Assembly (NCBI RefSeq): GCF_032854445.1
Contig: NC_088304.1
Location: 29,397,732 to 29,461,731, forward strand
DNA length: 64,000 bases
Direction: 5' to 3'
From: Liolophura sinensis
Taxonomy: Eukaryota > Mollusca > Polyplacophora > Chitonida > Chitonidae
Shown here: positions 12,040 to 25,500 of the stretch, in pieces
How the letters are laid out: every line of letters starts with the position of its first letter
Position numbering within the stretch: position 1 is the stretch's first letter
Program-made: the position numbers and the translations under genes
Notes under the pieces: model-generated
The model's database searches: none
What the model was told of the DNA's origin: nothing
What the model saw: the letters and a program-made list of their open reading frames with translations, nothing else

Positions 12040-13262
12040 ATGGTTCAGGCCTATGAGGACGAAGTTCGGGGGCGTCATGTTGGCGGTGCTCTTAACAAGG
12101 ACTTAGAGAAATTGTTTGGTGACCTCCGCACGGACAGGGAAGGTCCGGAGGAGAACGCACGCAAACCTAAGGCGAAGACAGTAAAAGCTGCACTGAAGCT
12201 GAAACCACCGGCCCTCGCATCTAAGCCCAAGTCGCTAAAGGCTGTGAAATTAGCGAAAGCTAAATCTGGTGCAAGAAAATCTGCGAAATTGGCAAAAAAG
12301 GTAGGCTGTCAACGCTGCCGTTGTTCAGTATATTTATGTATATAGACAAAAGTTTTTTTTTTGTCTTGTGCATTAATCTGATGGTTACATTTACATCTGT
12401 TGATCTAAGAAGTTCTTGTTTGTTTTTTTTTTCTTGGAGTGGGGGACGGGGGGGAGTGGTTGTCTGGTAAAGTGATTAAGTACCTAGGCAAACTCAGTTT
12501 CTGGGCAAGTGCGTACAGAATTACAGATCAAAGGGAGACAACTATTCGTGCTATAGTGGTTTTATTGTTGAGAATGTGCTTACCCAATTATGTTTTTGGT
12601 TTTCAAGGTAAGGTATTTATTGTGAACCATACAAGCTGTCGTCTCAGTAACCTTCACAAATTCATGAATATTATACCAAATTACATGACGTCTTAAATGT
12701 ATTATTTTACTTTCAGAAGAAAACAGTGAGAAAGAAATGTCGTGAAAATGTTTCGGATAAATTGTTCCGCCAACAGTTCCCTAAGATTTCCTGGAGTCAG
12801 TGGTACCTTGCATTTTCCTCCGAACGCCCGGATGTGGGAAACTGGCTAAAGAGATCTGCGGGGACAAAGCAGGGGTTCCGGAGAAAAGGACATTTTACGT
12901 GTAATGCTGATGGACCCCGTGTCTTTGAAGTTGGTGTACAGGTCCGACCAAGAGGGAAAATATATGCTACATTTGTTGGCAAGAGGTCAGCCCCAAAGTC
13001 CGTTTCAAGCTGGGGCTTAGGCCTGCTCTCTGCACCTTTGCTGGCGAAGCAAGTGAACGCAGTGCTGTCTGGGAAAGTCCGAGTTTTCGTAAGATTAGGA
13101 AAGGCTAATTTCAAAGGAAAAAAGGCGCAGTCCAGCACGGTTGACAAGACCCAGGCAACTGCAGTGGGGACTTACGATTACGCCTGGATGAAGAGTAGAC
13201 CCAACGGAAAACCCCGATTAGTTAAAAAGGCAGGGACAAAAATATCGTATGACACAGCTTAA
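12040..13262 (+). CDS. Lysine-rich basic protein of unknown function, copy 2 (two exons)
   Basis: Exon 1 is 12040-12300 and exon 2 is 12717-13262, with the same phase-0 intron and splice sites as copy 1; the product has 268 residues. Exon 1 is identical to copy 1. Exon 2 has four substitutions, and all change the protein: Asn to Lys in QFPxISW, Glu to Gly in RPRxKI, Arg to Gly in RPNxKPR, and the terminal Val to Ala. Keeping the frame open over 804 coding bases while the surrounding DNA has picked up indels supports a real gene. Function is unknown, as for copy 1. Confidence 0.72.
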
Positions 13263-14405
13263 CACTGAACACACTTGTAATATTAGAAGAGGGCATACAT
13301 TATAATGCCGTGTAGCAAGTGCTAGGCGATAAACCCGCGCAGATGCTGAAGTGTGTTCTATTAGAAGATGACTGTAGTATAGTTAAACGACGAATATTTG
13401 GATGAGATCGTCATCTACAAATTGTAACATGATGCACATGTACACGGGAAATGACATCCATTCAAAGTTTAAACAGTCGTATTTATTCCACATTAACGAA
13501 ACTGAGACTGACAAAAGGGCCACGGTATTAATTTCATGGTTTGTCTCTCAATATCATGAGATAAATTGCAAAAATGTGTTCATGCAAGAATGGCCTTGAC
13601 AACCTTGACAAGGGTTCAACACCGAACTTATCCAGAAGCAGATGAATTGCTGCTCTGTATTACCTGGAACCAAGGCCCAATAGAACTGCACTGAATTACC
13701 GCCCTTGATACTTTTTAGGAATGTACTTTGGTTTGGTTAAAAAAGCCTAGGATAAAAGTTTTATACATTTTAAGTAATTTTTAAAATCCCCTAATGAAAA
13801 TACATATACACGAACAACAGATGCATAGTTTCTACGAACACGTCAAATATGTGTATTCTGCCTGAGGCAAAACATATAGTCACACCCTCAAAGCCTGATG
13901 TCATGTCTTTCCACAGTTTGTTGCCTAGGATACATTTGCCACTGTTGACATAACCTATATACTGGATAGGACTACATGTACCTCAGTAGGCTAGGTCCCG
14001 CTCCCCATAGTTTCACGCCTCAACAACTAATTTCGTTTTATGTCATAGGGGAAGGGATATGGCAAATTACGAAGGGACATTACTAAGGTATTCTGTATCA
14101 ATCATTTTATGTCTTGTGAATTTTGTAGCGTGTGTCATTCTTATCGCGATAAGTGTTTCTGCACATCAACACACAAGAAAGGTTTAGAAAAGTTGTTTGG
14201 ATACCAACCTCAGTACTCATCTAGTGACATATTTATCTGTTAGTCGTTCACGTATTACTTTTCATGGTAAGTCTTGGTTGCCAACACAATGCTACAAACT
14301 TAGCAAGGCTAATACAAAATGAACAACTAGAGTATTATGCATACGTAAACATCTTAATGTGGTTGCACCATACCGCTAATGAGGATTTCGTGTAGTTTGT
14401 TCCGC

Positions 14406-14592
14406 TTAAAGGGACACAGAATACACCCTGATTAGCTGACGGTGGGGATAGGGTTGCCTGGGTTAGACTTTGCAGCTTCGGACACGCTAGCTTAAATCTG
14501 CCATATACCAATAATTCAGCTGAGGCTAGGCATAGCCTGGACATGTGTGTCTCTCACTCCAGCCTGTCAGAATGGATTCTGTTTCCCTTTAA
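14406..14592. mobile_element. 187-bp MITE with TTAAAGGG-type terminal inverted repeats
   Basis: The left end begins TTAAAGGGACACAGAAT. The right end, reverse-complemented, begins TTAAAGGGAAACAGAAT, and the similarity continues for about 33 bp. TTAA at both ends fits a TTAA target-site duplication followed by AGGRR-like termini, as known for T2/Kolobok-type MITEs. It has no coding capacity. A second member lies at 28252-28435. Confidence 0.65.
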
Positions 14593-17500
14593 TTCCAGTT
14601 ATGAATTTGTACTTTGGAAGGGGGGAGGGTGTAGAGCGTAAAGGGCGTAATATATGGTCGCTTTGAGGGGCGGGTACAGGGTCGGGTTCATGGACGTGTT
14701 ATAAGGCAAGTAAAAGGGCGTACCCACTGCTACGTACCATTAAACTGTATATGTGATGAACCATTCAAATGGAGGTAACATCTTATCCGTTTTTTCCCAT
14801 CGCATTTATGTCTGCCCACTGGAATTCAACAAATTTTACGGTTTCATTCCCATACAGGATTTTGTTTTTTATTTACGACAAGCCTTCTATAATATGCTTT
14901 GTCCGTCTGTAAGTCGGTCCGTTGGTATATCGGTCGGTTTAACACTTCGATATCGTATCAATTAAGCTGGTCATTCACGTAACGAAGTCGCAGTTATTAC
15001 GAATTTTCGTCAAGTTTTTTTTTTTACGTTTTATATTTTTTTCATATTATTAATATTCTGTTATCTAATACTCTTACCAGGCGCTCTCTTTGGCTCAGTG
15101 GTATGTCGTGTCAGTGTCGGAGGACTAAAGGACGACTGATATGAGATTATAATTTTCTGTTAACTGACCGTAAGATTACATTTCGTTTCCAGGATTAAGG
15201 CCTTAAAACAGTTTCATCTGTTGATGTGTGTGTTTTGTGCTTGTTTTTTGTGTGTGTTTGAAGACGAGAAAGTTGCTGTGGATAAGTTCATTTAGTTTTA
15301 GATACAAGTGTAGGCTACTACAGCAAAGTAGCATTTCTGTTTGGGGAAATATAGTACAAGATGGTACAAACTCTTTTTAATTTATGTTTGGTGTGATGCC
15401 TTTCTTTTCCACGATGTTAGTCTTCTTGCAGCCAGTCTGTTGTTAACAGCTAATTATTGTAGACTATTTCAAACCAAAAGCCCTGAACTAATGGGATCGC
15501 ATGATTGAATCCAGCATATGCCCATTAACCACAGCACGTGTGCCAGGTACCTGCGTGACAAATCATTTAATAACTCAGTAGCGGAACCAGCGAAGACTGG
15601 GTTCGACGAGCCTCAATGACGAGAGACTTGGAAAATAGCCAGTATACGACCAGACCGACAATGGCCGTCATTGCGAATAAAGTGAGAATTAATGGATGTC
15701 GGTGTCAGCAAGGGTGTATGGCGTTACCTGCAAGGAAGAGCCCGTGGTCCACTTTTGATAAAAGTCTGTTTCTCACAACTTTTTATACAAAGTAGGCTTG
15801 CGTTCGAAAAAAGCAGGCCATTAAAGTTGAAGCCATCATTCTAGAAGCGTCATCTAGAGGCTACAGAGACTGGCTTAGCGATCAAAAACGACCAAAATGT
15901 AATTAGATAATAATAAAAGACGTACAGTATAAAGAGTGGAATAACATTAAACTCTAAATCTGTGTGTCGAAACAGACATTCCTATACCAAACGTCAACCA
16001 AGATGGACGTTCCGTGTGATTAATCGCAAGGCCAGCTTCTAAAATAACGTTCAACACAAACTACCAAAGAATTAAGAAAGTACATGTGTACAAATGTAAG
16101 GGTACCACTATCGGAAAGTCAAGATGAGAAACAACTGGCTTGTTTAACCCTCAGATCAGCGATAGGCCTTACTCCAGAACAAACAAAGAAACACGAAGAC
16201 GACTGACTAAGTTCAATACATATATCTGAGCTAAGTAGACAAATAATACAACTGATGATAATATACAACACAACACAAATAATTACATCTATATAGTATC
16301 TTACAGTGTCCTAATCCGGATGGAATGTTCCGGTTTCCAAAGGCTCATCAGTCCACGCATAGAATCCACAGTTAAGATGAATTCGATCTGCAGATGACAG
16401 TCTGATAAGTGCTTTATTAATAATAATAACTTGGCCATATATAGTGCTAAGTGGGTTTTTAACTGTCGCTATTCCTATTATACAGGTGTAGTATTATACG
16501 ACCATGTATTTTGTTCTCCACAAACCCTGGATAATATTGTAAACATTCGCTCACCCCGTCTGAACACAATTTATGACCGCTCAAGTTTCAGAACCGTCCA
16601 AGTATCCCAGAGGACCCGTTCAAATTGTGATCGCTTGACATGCTGTCGGCTAGGAATATATAAATTCCGAACTCTTCCTGGCTTTTAAAGGCAACATAGG
16701 CGTTTTTGTTGTAGACGCACGAGCACCGTCATCAAGGTTGGTGCTGAACTTCCATGGGATGGATAGGCGCCATTATGAGGCCGTTTCCGGCGAATTACGC
16801 CTCCTGGTGGAGAAGGTGAGCTCTTCTACATTGCCGCCTGAGGCCGAAAATTCCAACAAATACACAATATGAATTAAATCGTAAATCTGTATATTCTAAA
16901 CTCTTCGAGAAAAATAGCCCGAAATGCATAATTGTACGAACTCCTTTGAATTACAGTTTCGGTAGTGTTAATACATATGTAGCTTGTCATGACTTTACAA
17001 GTGCAATTTGACTAATTAATATTTTTGCCACTTGTTTCCACATTTTGCAACTGTAGTGATCTCCAATGGAATTGTCGAAGTTGCAATGTATTTATTTGAG
17101 CAAAACTGTCAAGTTCTTCTAATGATGAATATATCTGGTAACCGGTCAATATGTAGAGTGCTTTCAGTGAGAGATATATCTTCCATACATGACATGGTTA
17201 TTTAAAAAAATACCGTAACTTTATGTGGAACATACAGCCAGATTCGGTAATGAAAATCTTTTCTTCGATAAAACCTGCACCTGTAGGTAGAAACCGTTCT
17301 CATATGTCAATTTTCCCGTTCAATCAATAGAAGGAAATGTAAAACCGATTTCGCTCAACATTTATCGTTGTATATATCCTATTTTTATACTTTGTTCTTT
17401 AACGGCGTATTGTCAAGATGTTTTGACATTTACAATGTAAGTTAGTTTTATGGTTGGAAGAGAATCTGCAGTAAAAAGTTGTATGTACAGTACTGAAACT

Positions 17501-19944
17501 ATCATATTTGAAGGCCAGACATATCCTGATTACTTTCCAGAATTGCTTCATTCCTGACATAAATTTTTTTTATGTAAGACCTTATTCTGTATGAAAGACA
17601 ACAAGAGAAGTATCTCATTCAGGTTGAATTTTCTTCGATTACTTCTCCCGTAGACTAAGCAAACCTACTTGTGTCTCACAGTCCCTAAAGCTTGTATAGT
17701 TGTAGCGGAGTGTCGGCCTAGAGTGGTACTTGCGCTGTAAGTAGACAACAAAAAGTATCCTTTTTAAAGTCTTTAGCATCGTTTTTCTGTTGTATGTGTA
17801 CCCGGAATAAACCACCGCCCTTTCTCGGGTATTTTCACATTCTGACAAAACCGCATCAGGAACAGTGATGGCTGGATCCGAGCAAACGATCTTATTGATC
17901 ATCGCTGCTACCCAGCGAAGCTCTAATTTGGCTTTTAAGAAAGCACTAATCTAAGATTTAATATACGTACAGATACCCCCACAAATACAAAGGTACATTT
18001 AGTTAGCCACCAAGACGTGAAACCAAGTGGACAAATCAAAAGGATTTTTTCTACTGATTTATTCTGAAGTTTTAGAGCGACGTCGGTCGTTTATACCCAC
18101 AAGTTAAGGCCGATCGAAGAGAAGAGACCGCTAAAATCTATAATTCCCGTAGTATTACCATAATATTTACCCAGCCCTTACATCTAGGGAGTGACATAAC
18201 ATTTTTCAGAAACAGTAACTGAACATTTTCCATGTTGAGACTTTTAGTCTACATTTTGTATAAATATATTTCATAAAACCAGCTTTGGATAACTTCTCTC
18301 TTCAAAGGTCAGATCTTTCCAAGTGTTGCATGTCCTTAAAAATGGTACTTGTTGCTGCCTCGCTTGGCATTGAGAGTTTAGAGCAAGGAAACAGAACTGG
18401 TTGACCTAGTGTCAGTACAAGTTAACTGGGTAGGAGGTCATGTCTAGTGTCTTTCGCATGATACTTCAGTGGCGGCGGCGGCTGTGGCGGCGGAATGAAC
18501 TTGCCCTGCCACAAAAAAGAGAGTATTCCTACACAGACCTTATCCATCAAACAAAATATTCTAATAACAGGCATCAATCAATTCAGACGTTCCAGGTCAA
18601 TAATCTCAAGGGCAATGTATAATACAAACCACAAATAAACTAAGAAAGTAAATAAAGTCAGTGTTGAAATCGCGTCCTATGCTGGCATATAAGTTGCCAA
18701 TAACAAAATATGTATCTCGGTTGCGCTTCGATTGCAGCTGTTCGTAAATCCAACGTGGCGAGCTAATTCAAAATGATGAATATCCAGACCCTAGCCCCGG
18801 TTTACCATGAACTAGACGCAGTCATCAAGCAGAGCACCAGCAATCCTGGACGCTCAAGAGAATTATACTCGTTGTAAAACTTAAGAAACTTGGAGTGAAG
18901 ATGGTGGGATAGCGTTGAAACAGTTTTTGCCATGGAATAAACTTGCGACGTTGTTTGAATTCGTCACACAACACACAGGATCTACCTGTGCTACAAGGCT
19001 ATATATGTACACGCCATATGCAGGACCCTTCGGTATATTGCTGTCCAAGTAAGGATAAATTGAAATCTTCACCGTCGTTGTACAAATATAGGTCCAGATA
19101 AGATGTACCATCTGGAGAGTCCCACCTAAACGGGTACTGCCAAGATGGCGTTACACCAGGTCTATTTCTTCAATGCTGAGATTATGACACTGCAATTTCA
19201 CGGGAAAGGATGTTGCGACTATCACTGGAAAATGGAGCCGAACATTCCACAGCTTAAAAAGATATTGCCACTTTTACTTGAAGACAACGCTGCCGCATTT
19301 AACTGGAAATTAATGTCACTTGAGCAATAAAAAAAAACAGTCCAGTTACTTTCACATGGAAAAATGATGTTGACACTTTTATGTGACTAAGACATCCATA
19401 GAGAATGAGGTGTATCATGTCTCTTGAGACATGATAAATTTTCCAAGAGTATGGCATCTCTCTTTCTCTTTTTAAAATGGCGCGGCAGCACTGACAAAAA
19501 AAGGTTTGCACCTTCGGTTAACAAAGGGCTGTGTAGATTGTCACTCTCATGTGAATAGGATGCTGTAACTCTCACAGAGAACGATACAGTAACTGTCTCC
19601 AGAGAAAGGCGGTATAATTCTCACGACTACCACTCCTTCCGCTCTCATTTGACCACGCCGTTGTAAATTTAACACAGAAAGAATGATATAGATATTCTTA
19701 AATTTGGATAAGTTGTCATCAAGAATTTATCGATTTACGAAGCCTCAGTCGTCATTAAAAAAAAAAAAACATCTGGAAAAACATAAATATCGATCACAGC
19801 TAGGATTGCACTTATACAGCCCCAAGGACGATTGGAGACTTATGGGTCTTCTCTACATCTTAAGAAGAACATCCAGCTAGAGAAATGCAACCGCAAATGA
19901 TTTATCTATTTGACTGTTGATTAACACCAACATACTAAGAGTTT

Positions 19945-20218
19945 TTGCGGCTTCCGTGGCTCAGTTGGTTAGCACGCTAGCGCAGCGTAATATCCCAGAA
20001 GCCTCTCTCCAATGCGGTCGCTGTGAGTTAAAGACCAAGTCATGATGAATTCCTCTCCAGCCGTACATGGGAAGGTTTTCCAACAACCTGTGGATGGTCG
20101 TGGGTTTCTCCCTGGCTCTGTCCGGTTTCCTCCCACCATAATGCTGGGCCGCCTTCATATAAGAGAAATAGTCTTGAGTACAGCGTGAAACACCGGTCAA
20201 ATAAATAAATAAAATAAA
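19945..20218 (+). mobile_element. tRNA-derived SINE, full length, copy 2
   Basis: Paralogous copy of the SINE at 8165, with a slightly longer AAAT tail and the same flanking ATACTAAGA duplication. Confidence 0.82.
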
Positions 20219-22468
20219 TACTAAGAAATTGTTCACTTACGTGATGGCGGACAACTCCATGGGGTGATTAAATCGGTGTTCCCGGGATAAACCATAAAAG
20301 TTTATCACATTACCAGGGAGGTCTCCCCCTATTTGACATATAGATGTGTATACCTTTGGAAGACAACTGGACTTTAACCGACGTTATATTCCGCAAACGG
20401 CCATAAAACGATCACCAATGCCCAACAAGCAGCGAGAGGGGAGGAACAAAGAAATTCTCCGTTCCCAGACCAGATTTGATCCCGCACCTCGTGTGTACTT
20501 TAGATCAAGGCTCACTCTCCAGTGGCAAATCAGTATCAATATTCAAGATCCAGACTAACATAACAGTGATCTCCGGTACATGTGCCCTTGCAAACTATAC
20601 TAAGTATTTAATATAATTAAAGACGTACAGCATAGAGAGTAAAACCAGAGCAGTGAGTGTGATTGCTGGCAAACGGTCACACGTAACTGGTGAAATATGG
20701 CATCTTGTCAATTTACATCAGTCAGGGTTTTATTCTAAGTGTTCATGTGCCACCTAACACCATGTTTTAAGCAGACTTAGGTAAAAAAAAAATGGCGTAT
20801 CTGACCTCCTTTCAGTTTACCTCGAATGCAAATGCTTCACGATTGTGGTTAATTTCCCGTAATGTGAGATAGAGAATGTATATTCATCGTGTTCAATCAA
20901 AATGGCCATTGGGTATATAACGGTTGCAATCAAAGCGCAACAGATACATATTTTATTGTCGATAACGTATATACTACCGTGGTACATGACTTGAATATTG
21001 ATTTCACCAGTTGGCATAGAATACACCTTGCATCTTTTCAGCATCAATGAAAAGTGTTGATTGCTACGTTTTGCATGATCTCGTCGAAGCTTCGTACTTT
21101 ATATTATTACTAAGTTCCATGGTAGTTTGTGTTAAACGTCGTGTTGGGTATTGGCCTTGCGATTATTGACCCGAAACGTCCATCTTGGTTGGCGGCTGGT
21201 ATACTAATGTCTGTTAAGACGCACAGATACAGTCAATTTTTAGTTGTTCCTGCTTAAAACGCCGTATCATTCACTTGATATACAACTTCTCAATCAACGG
21301 AACTTCGATGCAAGTCTTCGCCGCCATGTTTATGTGATGATCGGTCACAAAAAGAATACCTGAACTTGTGGTGGGGCATTTAACTGGCTACTTTAAAATC
21401 CCTAATGAAAACTTTTTACATATTCAGCGCAGTGGCCACAGGACCTGACGTCAGTAAGATTGCTAGTATCTGTTTGTCCTTGTTCCTCACGACATGCTAT
21501 GCACGGAACATAGAATATAACGATAACACGAGTCAAAGATACGGTACAAACACATACTGGTTTATTCTTCCCCATCCTATTATGACTACATGTTGGCTTA
21601 AACATGTTTAAAATCTGAAATAAGCGATAATCTCCTTTTGACGAAAACATCTTACTGGCTTGAATGTACTAGTTTTATGCCATGACTTTGTGCCTTACCT
21701 AAATGGATGCGTAACAGTTAGCAAATAGTGCAGCGCGGAATGAATAAGTTTTTGAATTTCATCTACCTTCCTGAAACGAAATTAAAAGTAATATATAATC
21801 CAGCAAAGCCTTCACATATACTTAAACAATCACACAAACATATTGTAGATGTAGATTAACCTCTGCCAGATAAGCTATTCGACTAAAGTGGAGTGCAAAT
21901 AAGAGTTGTACATTCCAAATATAGCTGGATTAAATGTGTTAAGCAGAAAATAGCTAATATGTGCCTAGCAGAATACGTTTAATGAAATTAGTCAGATTTA
22001 TTCATCGCTGTCAATGCTTAAGTGATTTAAATATGCAAATCATTTACCCAGTCGACCACGGGTTGGACACCTCTCTTCTGCATGGTCCAGTGAACACGTG
22101 TTTAGCGAGTACAGGCTTAATTAAAATAAATTGAAATTTAAAGTGCGGTAATTTGTACTTTTTGTTAGCCACACATATTCATATTTTTGCTTAAGTTTTA
22201 TATTATTTTTTTCTGTTAGCCCGACATTCGTATCACGATTCGACCGAAATTTATTCATTATTCAAATTTTGTTTCATATCAACTGAAATTTTTGTCAGGG
22301 TTCTGCCAATAAATTATTTTAGCAAAACACCCTGACTAAAGAGGATAATTTCTGGTGAGCTGCTTATATTATACTCAGTCTTCGAATTCGGCATTCACAG
22401 GTCATCACCCCACCGCAGGAGTTCAAGTTGTGCTCTGTGACATTCACCTTCTGAAGAATAAAAGCACT

Positions 22469-22564
22469 ATGACGGCGCTTGCAGGGGGAGCGAAGAGCGT
22501 CGAGAAAGTGTCCAAACCCAAGCGCTTATACGAGGACAGCGGTTCAGTATCTGACTGTGTACAG
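22469..22564 (+). CDS. BRICHOS gene exon 1 (copy 2, the one beside exon 2)
   Basis: 32 codons ending ...SDCVQ at GTAAAA, phase 0. The preceding base context AGCACT-ATG has no upstream in-frame ATG here, unlike copy 1. Confidence 0.72.
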
Positions 22565-25500
22565 GTAAAATATCTCTCTCCAAATCTTTATTATAAATTA
22601 AAAGTGGGTTGGTTTTATTTTTATCGCTGGTTTAACTTTGCTGTGAACGACGTATTGGGCATATAATCCTCACTCCTCAATGAATGAGCAGCTAGCTAAA
22701 ACAGCAGAGGTCTCTTGATCTTAGGTTTTTCCCGGGTTCTGTCAGGTTCCCTCCCACCAAAATACTGGGTGGCGTTGTATAAGTGAAATATTCTTGAATG
22801 CGGTGTAAAACTCCCGTCGGGTAAGTAGATAAATGAGTAGAGGTTGCTATTTTGCTGGCGAATGAACTCTGATTTCCTATTACTGTTTAAAGGTACATTT
22901 AGCACAAGCGTATTACCCGTTACAGTGCATGGTAGATAAACTTACAATTTACTTTCACCATACATCTGGAACATGAGATTACTAAAGGGAATAAAAATAC
23001 ACTGAAACAACAAATTGCAAATAGAACAGACGTTTCATTTGTGTGTTTATACATTGAGCTTAACACATACATCTTCAATTTGACAAAATCATACTTGTTT
23101 AATCTTTCAATGAGCGAAACGCAAATGTAACGTACAACCTGAGCAAAAGTTGCATTTTACAGACTTTCATGGTCTCCATTCAGTGCACATGCCACTCAGT
23201 GCACATGCACTAGGTGGTCAAGACAGTATAGGTGCATACTTTGCTCCAGAGCGCCAGTCGTTCAAACTATGTCATGGATGACATTTAACTGATTTGGCTG
23301 GAGTCATATGCCGTACCCAAGAGTATTTTCACATAGATTGTGTTTAACACACTACAGAATACTAAGCGAAATACATATATGCTTCGATAAAGTATCCCGA
23401 AGAAAATTTAAAAAGCATAACTTTCTATTTTGTGATGTTGCTAATCGCAGTATGGCAGTTCAAAGGTAAGGTATCGCATAGTCCGAGGACGCTGTAGTCG
23501 GCGCCATTAAAGGCAAAGAATACACTACAATGAAGTACGGGTATATATGAGTTGAAATACCATTAAACACTGTCTACGAAAATAGTTCGATGTGCTTTTT
23601 TACAATTTTTCAAACCGAGTAAAATTGGTTAAAAAAATCCGATTCTAAGGTGGTCTGTAGTGACACAGAGGGTATATGTGACGTCACATCCATATTTTGT
23701 GCTTGAAATATTTTGTCTCAAGGTTAATTTTGCGAATGCATACATGGAACTATATATCTATATGTATTTAGAATGATGAAATCTAGCAGTCCTTGTGTGA
23801 TAAAAAACGAAAACCGAATTTCGTTGGGTTGAACAAATTCTAAAAAATTAAATCCAGCTATTTTTGTGGACAGTGTTTAATGGCCTTTCAGTTGACATAT
23901 ATTTCTCATTAGTGTTTTTCTTTGCCTTTAAAACAAATGAATCATCCTAACGAATATAGGAAACCAACGAGAGATGTGCCGAACAGAAAGTCGGTCGACA
24001 ACCGCGGTGTATTGTATAAGATTCTATATATTCTATTCGACTGATTCCGATTCAAATTCAGATATGTGTAATCTAACAGAACTTTTACGAATGCGGTATA
24101 GGATACCTGTACAGCATGTATTATAGCTGTTGTACAAGTTGTCTAAACGGTCATCAGATATATCTGCTTCTCTCTGGTCTGACAGGTTCCAACCGTTGAT
24201 GATGTCACAGTCCGCACTCGTCGCTTGCTGCTTGTCCTTCCCGGCGTACTGCTCGGTTTCGTCTGCCTTTGTCTGCTCACCGCCTATTTCTGTGTGACAC
24301 AGTCACGCTCAGAGCCAAGTCACAGGAGCAGATCAGATATTCATGAAGAGGTTAGTGCTTTCGCGTGCAGCTTGATTATTTTGTACAATTGTTCTGATAT
24401 TGTTTGTACGGTTCTCGTTGACTGAAATCGATCAAATGATGGTTTTACTCCATATCGACTAGCTTCAAGAAATGTTTTATCTTTTGCGTTTAAACACAAA
24501 GCTACGCGTAATATTAAATTGACTATGGTGTCTTCACGGAGGGGACTGGCGACATTAAGCGACCTTTCAATTCAGCTGCAGATGATGATTGGGCATACGA
24601 AGGGCAGAGTTGGGTTTTAAATGCACAGACCGCCATTCCGCACGCACCGCTATCATGTACGAACCGCCATTATGCAAGGACCGCCATCCTGCATAAAGCC
24701 CAATCCCACGCGGACTGCCATCATGCACGAAGCCCAATCCCACGCGGACTGCCATCATGCACGGAGTCCAGTCCCACGCGGACTGCCATCATGCACGGAG
24801 CCCAGTCCCACGGGGACTGCCATCATGCACGGAGTCCAGTCCCACGCGGACTGCCATCATGCACGGAACCCAGTCCCACGCGGACTGCCATCATGCACGA
24901 AGCCCAATCCCACGCGGACTGCCATCATCCACGGAACCCAGTCCCACGCGAACTGCCATCATGCACGGAGCCTAATCCCACGCGGACTGCCATTCTGCAC
25001 GGAGTCCAGTCCCACGCGGACTGCCATCATGCACGGAGTCCAGTCCCACGCGGACTGCCATCATGCACGGAGTCCAGTCCCACGCGGACTGCCATCATGC
25101 ACGGAACCCAGTCCCACGCGGACCGCCATCCTGCATAAAGCCCAGTCCCACGCGGACTGCCATCATGCACGGACCCCAATCCCAAGCAGGATTAGACCAG
25201 TTAATAAAGAACATGCTCACACATGATCCAGTCAGCGAAGTGTTGGAGATTTTCTGTATTTTTGTCTGTTTCCTAACCTTTCCAGAAATTTCTCCTGGTT
25301 GCTTCACACGATGGTCACCGTACGTGGAATCACGTGACTGTAGACGGAACAACAAACACCGTAGAGGTGGAAGTGCCTACATTTGGCCGTTTCCAGCAGT
25401 CCATTATTATCTATGACTTTGAAGAGGTAAGCCTTCCACAAGTAGCTGAGAGATCTTAGATGGCGGTGGATAGTATTTCTAGCCTTTCCTCAAGTAAATG

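Larger units (their letters stand above)
13263..22468. other. Non-coding part of duplication copy 2
   Basis: Counterpart of 1353-10633. Contains a complete 187-bp MITE, the inverted-repeat pair, the SINE and no gene I can support. Confidence 0.7.
11554..23609 (+). repeat. Copy 2 of ~12 kb tandem segmental duplication
   Basis: This is a direct repeat of copy 1. The junction is visible at 11553/11554, where sequence matching 23600-23609 switches to unrelated sequence. After 23609 the original locus continues into the rest of a MITE-like element and the BRICHOS gene. The unit is about 12,056 bp and contains the lysine-rich gene, a SINE, an inverted-repeat pair, one small MITE and BRICHOS exon 1. 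High intron and intergenic identity suggests a recent event. Confidence 0.9.
22565..24185. other. BRICHOS intron 1
   Basis: 1.6 kb holding a SINE fragment, the duplication breakpoint and the 425-bp MITE. The rest is unremarkable AT-rich sequence. Confidence 0.65.

Noticed and set aside
16431-16688. 85-codon + frame in copy 2
   Set aside because: The start and internal codons differ in copy 1 and no feature supports coding.
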